Origin: Serinus canaria | Lineage: Eukaryota; Chordata; Aves; Passeriformes; Fringillidae | Length of the DNA stretch: 64,000 nt | NCBI RefSeq assembly: GCF_022539315.1 | Contig: NC_066314.1 | Location: 61,923,543 to 61,987,542, forward strand | Reading direction: 5' to 3' | Shown here: positions 25,852 to 64,000 of the stretch, piece after piece | How positions within the stretch are numbered: position 1 is the stretch's first letter | Layout: every line of letters starts with the position of its first letter | Made by a program: the position numbers and the translations under genes | Notes under the pieces: generated by a model | The model's database searches: none | What the model saw: only the letters and a program-made list of their open reading frames with translations | What the model was told of the DNA's origin: nothing

Positions 25852-27248
25852 CTGAAACAGTATATTGCATTTGTGACATAACTTCCTCCACAATAAACTG
25901 AAAATAAATATGTTCTCATGCTTACCTGGACCTATTATAGGTATCTCTTTAACAGTCTGCACCTGTAATGATATGCAAGAAGTCAAACTGGTTTAGTTTT
26001 GAGGTATTCCTCAGCATTACCTATCAGTGATGCTTTTAAAAACATGCTAAAAAATGCCAGGGCTATTAGGAACATACTTGATTCTGCTGGAAAAAAAAAA
26101 TAAAAAAACCATTTTCTTAAGATGTCTGCCAGCTTAGCTTCCATAAGGTTTATTACACATTTTATCATGTCCAGTACTGCATTCCCCAAAAGCTATGCCA
26201 ATATTCTACTGTCCAAAATAGAGAAATGATAAACCATAGAGAACAATGTGATCCTACAAGCCATGCCACACTGTAAAGTCAAACATACATATGCTTATGC
26301 CATTTTTTAAAGTCCTGAGCAACTCCCAGGTTCTAATTTATCTTTCTTTATAGCTATTATACCTCTGCATTCTGTAATGTGCCATTTCTACGCTGGCAAA
26401 CATTTTACACATAGACTACCCTCTTAAAAAATTACTCATTTATTTACTTTAGTAAAGCTCTCATTCTAGACACAATCCAACAATGCTAGAAATATCAGTA
26501 GGTTTTCCACAAGGCAAGGCAGGGACAGGCCTAAAAATTAAGTTCACACATGGAAATTGAGAACTCCATTAAGGATCTTTTAAATTTCAAGAACTGTGAG
26601 GTCCCCCCAGCATTATCAACTCTCTCACACACCTCACTTTCCTATTTCTGTGTTTATTGGGGGGTTTGTTTTGTTTTTAGTTATTGTCAATAGCTGCAAA
26701 AATGTTTTTTAATTCCAAATTCCATGGATCTTACAAATATGGCCACACTATGCTAAAGAAAGCTCACTATTTTAATAGTGAGCTTTTTCTGAGGTTGATG
26801 CTTCTCTACGTAGTATGTAGAATTTTAGATTTTACATGTGTCATTACTGACTGGAAAATCAAAAGCCTTTGCATTAGAATTTTCCTCAAATTAGAGAAAA
26901 TTGTCAAGACTTAATCTGCTTTTCGACTACTGACTGTTGAGGACATGACATAAAGGAGGAGAGTGCTGGGCCATAATGTCTAGCTGTGCCTGTCCCTGTG
27001 CTGCCAAGGCACTTGAACTTTGAACTGCAAGCATCTATTTTATCTGACATACAGACACATTTATTTGTATTAAAAATCAGTTTACAAAGTAGAACGTCTC
27101 AGTCCCCTTCAGCCAAGTGTAAAACAATCCTGCCACCTCATAAGCCCAAGCGGGCCCCGCCGATCCCGTGTAGGTACCTGTTTTAGCCGACCTGAGTGTC
27201 TTCAATCCACAGCTGAGTATTTTAACAGTGATTTTTAGAGAAACTCAC
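25852..27248 (-). other. Probable SYCP3 5' intron
   Basis: If the noncoding first exon ends at 27249 (donor gtgagt), this is the first intron. It is AT-rich with no exon signal and includes a 13-bp inverted repeat at 26759-26786. An alternative donor (CAG|gtacct near 27170) would place the exon end inside this stretch. Confidence 0.5.
26759..26786. repeat. Perfect 13-bp inverted repeat
   Basis: Arms AAAGCTCACTATT and AATAGTGAGCTTT are separated by TT and could form a tight hairpin or cruciform. Too short for a miRNA precursor. Confidence 0.9.
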
Positions 27249-27340
27249 CCCCTTTTGTTCCACCCTGTCCCAAAAAGAGATTCAACAAACCGGTGATTGT
27301 GCGGTTTTGTTTGCACGGGGCGTCTCACCGTGGGGAGCCA

Positions 27341-27500
27341 CCTCAGAGCAACAAGAGAGACCAGAGCCCTCAGCTCCAGCCTGAGGGGACGCACAGGCGG
27401 CAGGGACAGCGCTCCTCGCACCTGAGCAACAAGAGAGACCTGGGCCCTCAGCTGCAGCCTGAGGGGACGCACAGGCGGCGGGGACAGCGCTCCTCGCACC
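27341..27500. repeat. 78-bp tandem duplication in CpG island
   Basis: Two copies of a GC-rich unit; the block gagcaacaagagagacc starts at 27346 and again at 27424. The copies share the gaggggacgcacaggcgg and gacagcgctcctcgcacc segments, with only a few substitutions. Confidence 0.92.
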
Positions 27501-27634
27501 ACCCGGCGCAGCAGAGGGAGTCCTGACGGTCCCAAAGGGAGCCCCGCCGCTGCCAAAGCCCCGGGGCCCCGTACAGCCCTCACGCTGCTCCGGGGGCTCC
27601 GCCGCCGCCTCAGCGCCTCCAGCGGCCGCGAAAC

Positions 27635-27642
27635 GGCGGGAA
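27635..27642 (-). promoter_or_regulatory. E2F/E2F6-type site
   Basis: Minus-strand TTCCCGCC, a close E2F-family consensus, next to a GTTTCGCGG sequence in the CpG island peak. Known biology: E2F6 and PRC1.6 silence several meiotic genes in somatic cells. Binding here is inferred from the motif only. Confidence 0.4.
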
Positions 27643-27730
27643 CGGGCGCGGCCGGGCCGCGGCGCCGCCGCCCTCAGCAGCGGGACCGAGCAGCGCCTGC
27701 GGCGCCTCACGCTGCTCGAAAGCTTCATCC

Positions 27731-29015
27731 CATTTTGGAACCGAGCCGTGCTTCAAATTACTAAATCATTAAAGCGGCAAGGTTTTTAACGGAAAAAAAT
27801 AAGAAATTCTGACGTAAAGATTCATACAGATTCCTTGCTAATTTACCAAAATGTTTGGTTGACTTTGAAACAGAAACGGCAGACAAAACTTTCATGGCGT
27901 TTTAGTTAACTTCAAAGCAAGCCAAGTATCTTACAATACATATGCACATACATTTTGTACATAATCCGATTACAAAAAAATTAATGGTTTTTTGAATACT
28001 GCTAATACAATTAGGTGAAGATACACCACCAAAAATTTCTGCTTGAAAAGATTTAGTACCCTTTCCCACATAAAACCACACTACTCCAATATCTCAGCAA
28101 AATACAGGGCCAAACCCCCTGAAATTTAAAAACACCACAGCTTCATATGTCAGTAGAAATATTATTTTATGAAGTGAAACACTGCTTCCCATAAATTTTT
28201 GCTTTGAAACAGTTTGTTACCCATTCACATAGAGGCACTTTTGCTTTTTGATTTACAATGCTTGTAAAATATTTTAGCTTGATTATTTTCCTTTGATTAC
28301 AACCTCTCTTTGTAATCAAGCCAAGAAATAACACCATTTCTTTGTGTATTCTTTGGACTATAATACACCAGATATAAAACATCTTTCAAATAAACCATTA
28401 GATGTTGTTACTGTGTAATTTTTTAGTAGTATACCTTTCTTTCAAATCCCAATTATACACTACAAATAAAGAGATGAATTGTCACTGTGCTTTAAAGAAT
28501 GTCAACATCTATAAATGCATTCTAAATTTAAATGACAAGTTACATAATTATCAATTTTTCCTGGAGGACTAAAAAAAGCAGCAATGACAGAAATTTGCAA
28601 AATGCTTTGGAATGCAAGATCAAGGACATCTTAAGCTGATCCCAAACAACTTTTCCTTCCAACGTTTTATCTAGTTGGCAACATCCACTGCAATAAATGC
28701 AGTTACATTTGTTTAGGTAACCCTTTTTATAAAAAAGGATAACATGGCCATGAACTAGTAGTTGTAAAGTAAGATCTGTTGAAAATTGCCTATGTACAGT
28801 TGTCCTGCAATTATTTGTTGGTGTTATTTTGCATTGTCACAGCTCCAGCAGCTTTTATATCATGAAGAGTACTGCAGAGATTTGAACAGAGATGCATGAT
28901 TTTTTTCTTCATATCAATACAGTTAAACAGCAAACCAGAAAAGACACTTATGAAAGAGACATTTAAAATGCTTAATCACAGCTTGAGGTAGACTGATCTC
29001 CAAAATAAAGCTCTT
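27731..29015 (-). other. GNPTAB 3' flank/untranslated region up to the SYCP3 island
   Basis: AT-rich 1.3 kb between the GNPTAB stop and the SYCP3 island. No canonical AATAAA on minus was found; variants include GATAAA (complement near 28665) and TATAAA (near 28727). Much of it is probably GNPTAB 3' untranslated sequence. Confidence 0.55.
27810..27817. promoter_or_regulatory. CRE-like site TGACGTAA
   Basis: CREB/CREM/ATF-type octamer about 90 bp upstream (gene sense) of the CpG island. Function is unproven; one such octamer can occur by chance. Confidence 0.3.
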
Positions 29016-63833
<34,818 letters not shown>

Positions 63834-64000
63834 TTAGAATTTATTTAATTTTCACCTTCTGAAATGTTTAACCACAATCAATTTCATTCCATTCGATCTA
63901 TGCGTTCATGAACAACTGAGCAGACCACAATCCCAACTAAATTATGACACTGAGGCAGCAATCAGACCCAGAACTGAAGAGCGTACTTAATTTAAACAAA

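Larger units (their letters stand above)
27120..27730 (-). promoter_or_regulatory. CpG island, likely SYCP3 promoter and noncoding first exon
   Basis: The only clear CpG-dense stretch in the window, peaking at 27540-27720 (gccgccgcc, gcggccgcg, ggcgcgg motifs). It sits just upstream of SYCP3 on its strand. A good donor on minus, AAAAGGGG|gtgagt (exon end 27249), could close a noncoding first exon that splices to the acceptor at 25852. It contains a 78-bp tandem duplication and an E2F-type site. The transcription start cannot be set by eye. Confidence 0.7.

Noticed and set aside
25835..25891. Upstream in-frame ATG extending SYCP3 by 19 residues (MEEVMSQM...)
   Set aside because: A good acceptor (ctgtttcag) lies between it and the main ATG, the extra residues do not match other SYCP3 proteins, and MAPSGRKH has a strong start context and matches the family start.
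27282..27728. 148-codon minus-strand frame in the CpG island
   Set aside because: GC-rich stretches have few stop codons. The frame overlaps the 78-bp duplication and promoter, and shows only low-complexity Ala/Arg/Pro-type composition.

Overview
The window looks like nuclear DNA from a bird, probably a songbird. It is AT-rich and intron-dominated, with GT-AG introns, CR1 LINE fragments of the avian type, a short CpG island, and two related solo LTRs. It holds three neighbouring genes in the vertebrate order CHPT1 - SYCP3 - GNPTAB (the human 12q23 arrangement). Almost all of the long open frames are intronic noise; the real coding sequence is about 5.3 kb split over 35 exons, each placed here by homology, splice sites and codon phase. 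All phases join without a gap.

Positions 1-16048 (+ strand) carry the 3' part of CHPT1: seven coding exons (7526-16048) encoding the last 307 residues of a CDP-alcohol phosphotransferase. The first coding exon lies upstream of the window, and 1-7525 is intron with one CR1 fragment and one solo LTR. Positions 16049-19265 are the tail-to-tail gap between CHPT1 and SYCP3.

Positions 19266-25851 (- strand) hold the complete 238-codon coding sequence of SYCP3, the axial/lateral element protein of the synaptonemal complex, in eight coding exons. Its probable promoter is a CpG island at about 27120-27730 with a 78-bp tandem duplication, an E2F-type site and a nearby CRE-like site.

Positions 29016-63791 (- strand) hold GNPTAB, the alpha/beta precursor of GlcNAc-1-phosphotransferase, which starts the mannose-6-phosphate tag on lysosomal enzymes. 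Twenty coding exons are present (exons 2-21 if the human count applies), giving 1219 residues; only the first exon, beyond 64000, is missing. Its introns contain a nested CR1 pair, a solo LTR with a perfect 6-bp target duplication, a (TA)14 run and a very uniform 14-copy 24-bp minisatellite.

The three genes have unrelated jobs (Kennedy-pathway phosphatidylcholine synthesis, meiotic chromosome axis, lysosomal sorting) and are simply neighbours. I found no novel biological system. The most useful observations are the regulatory layout at the SYCP3 island, the LTR pair, the minisatellite and possible CTCF sites.
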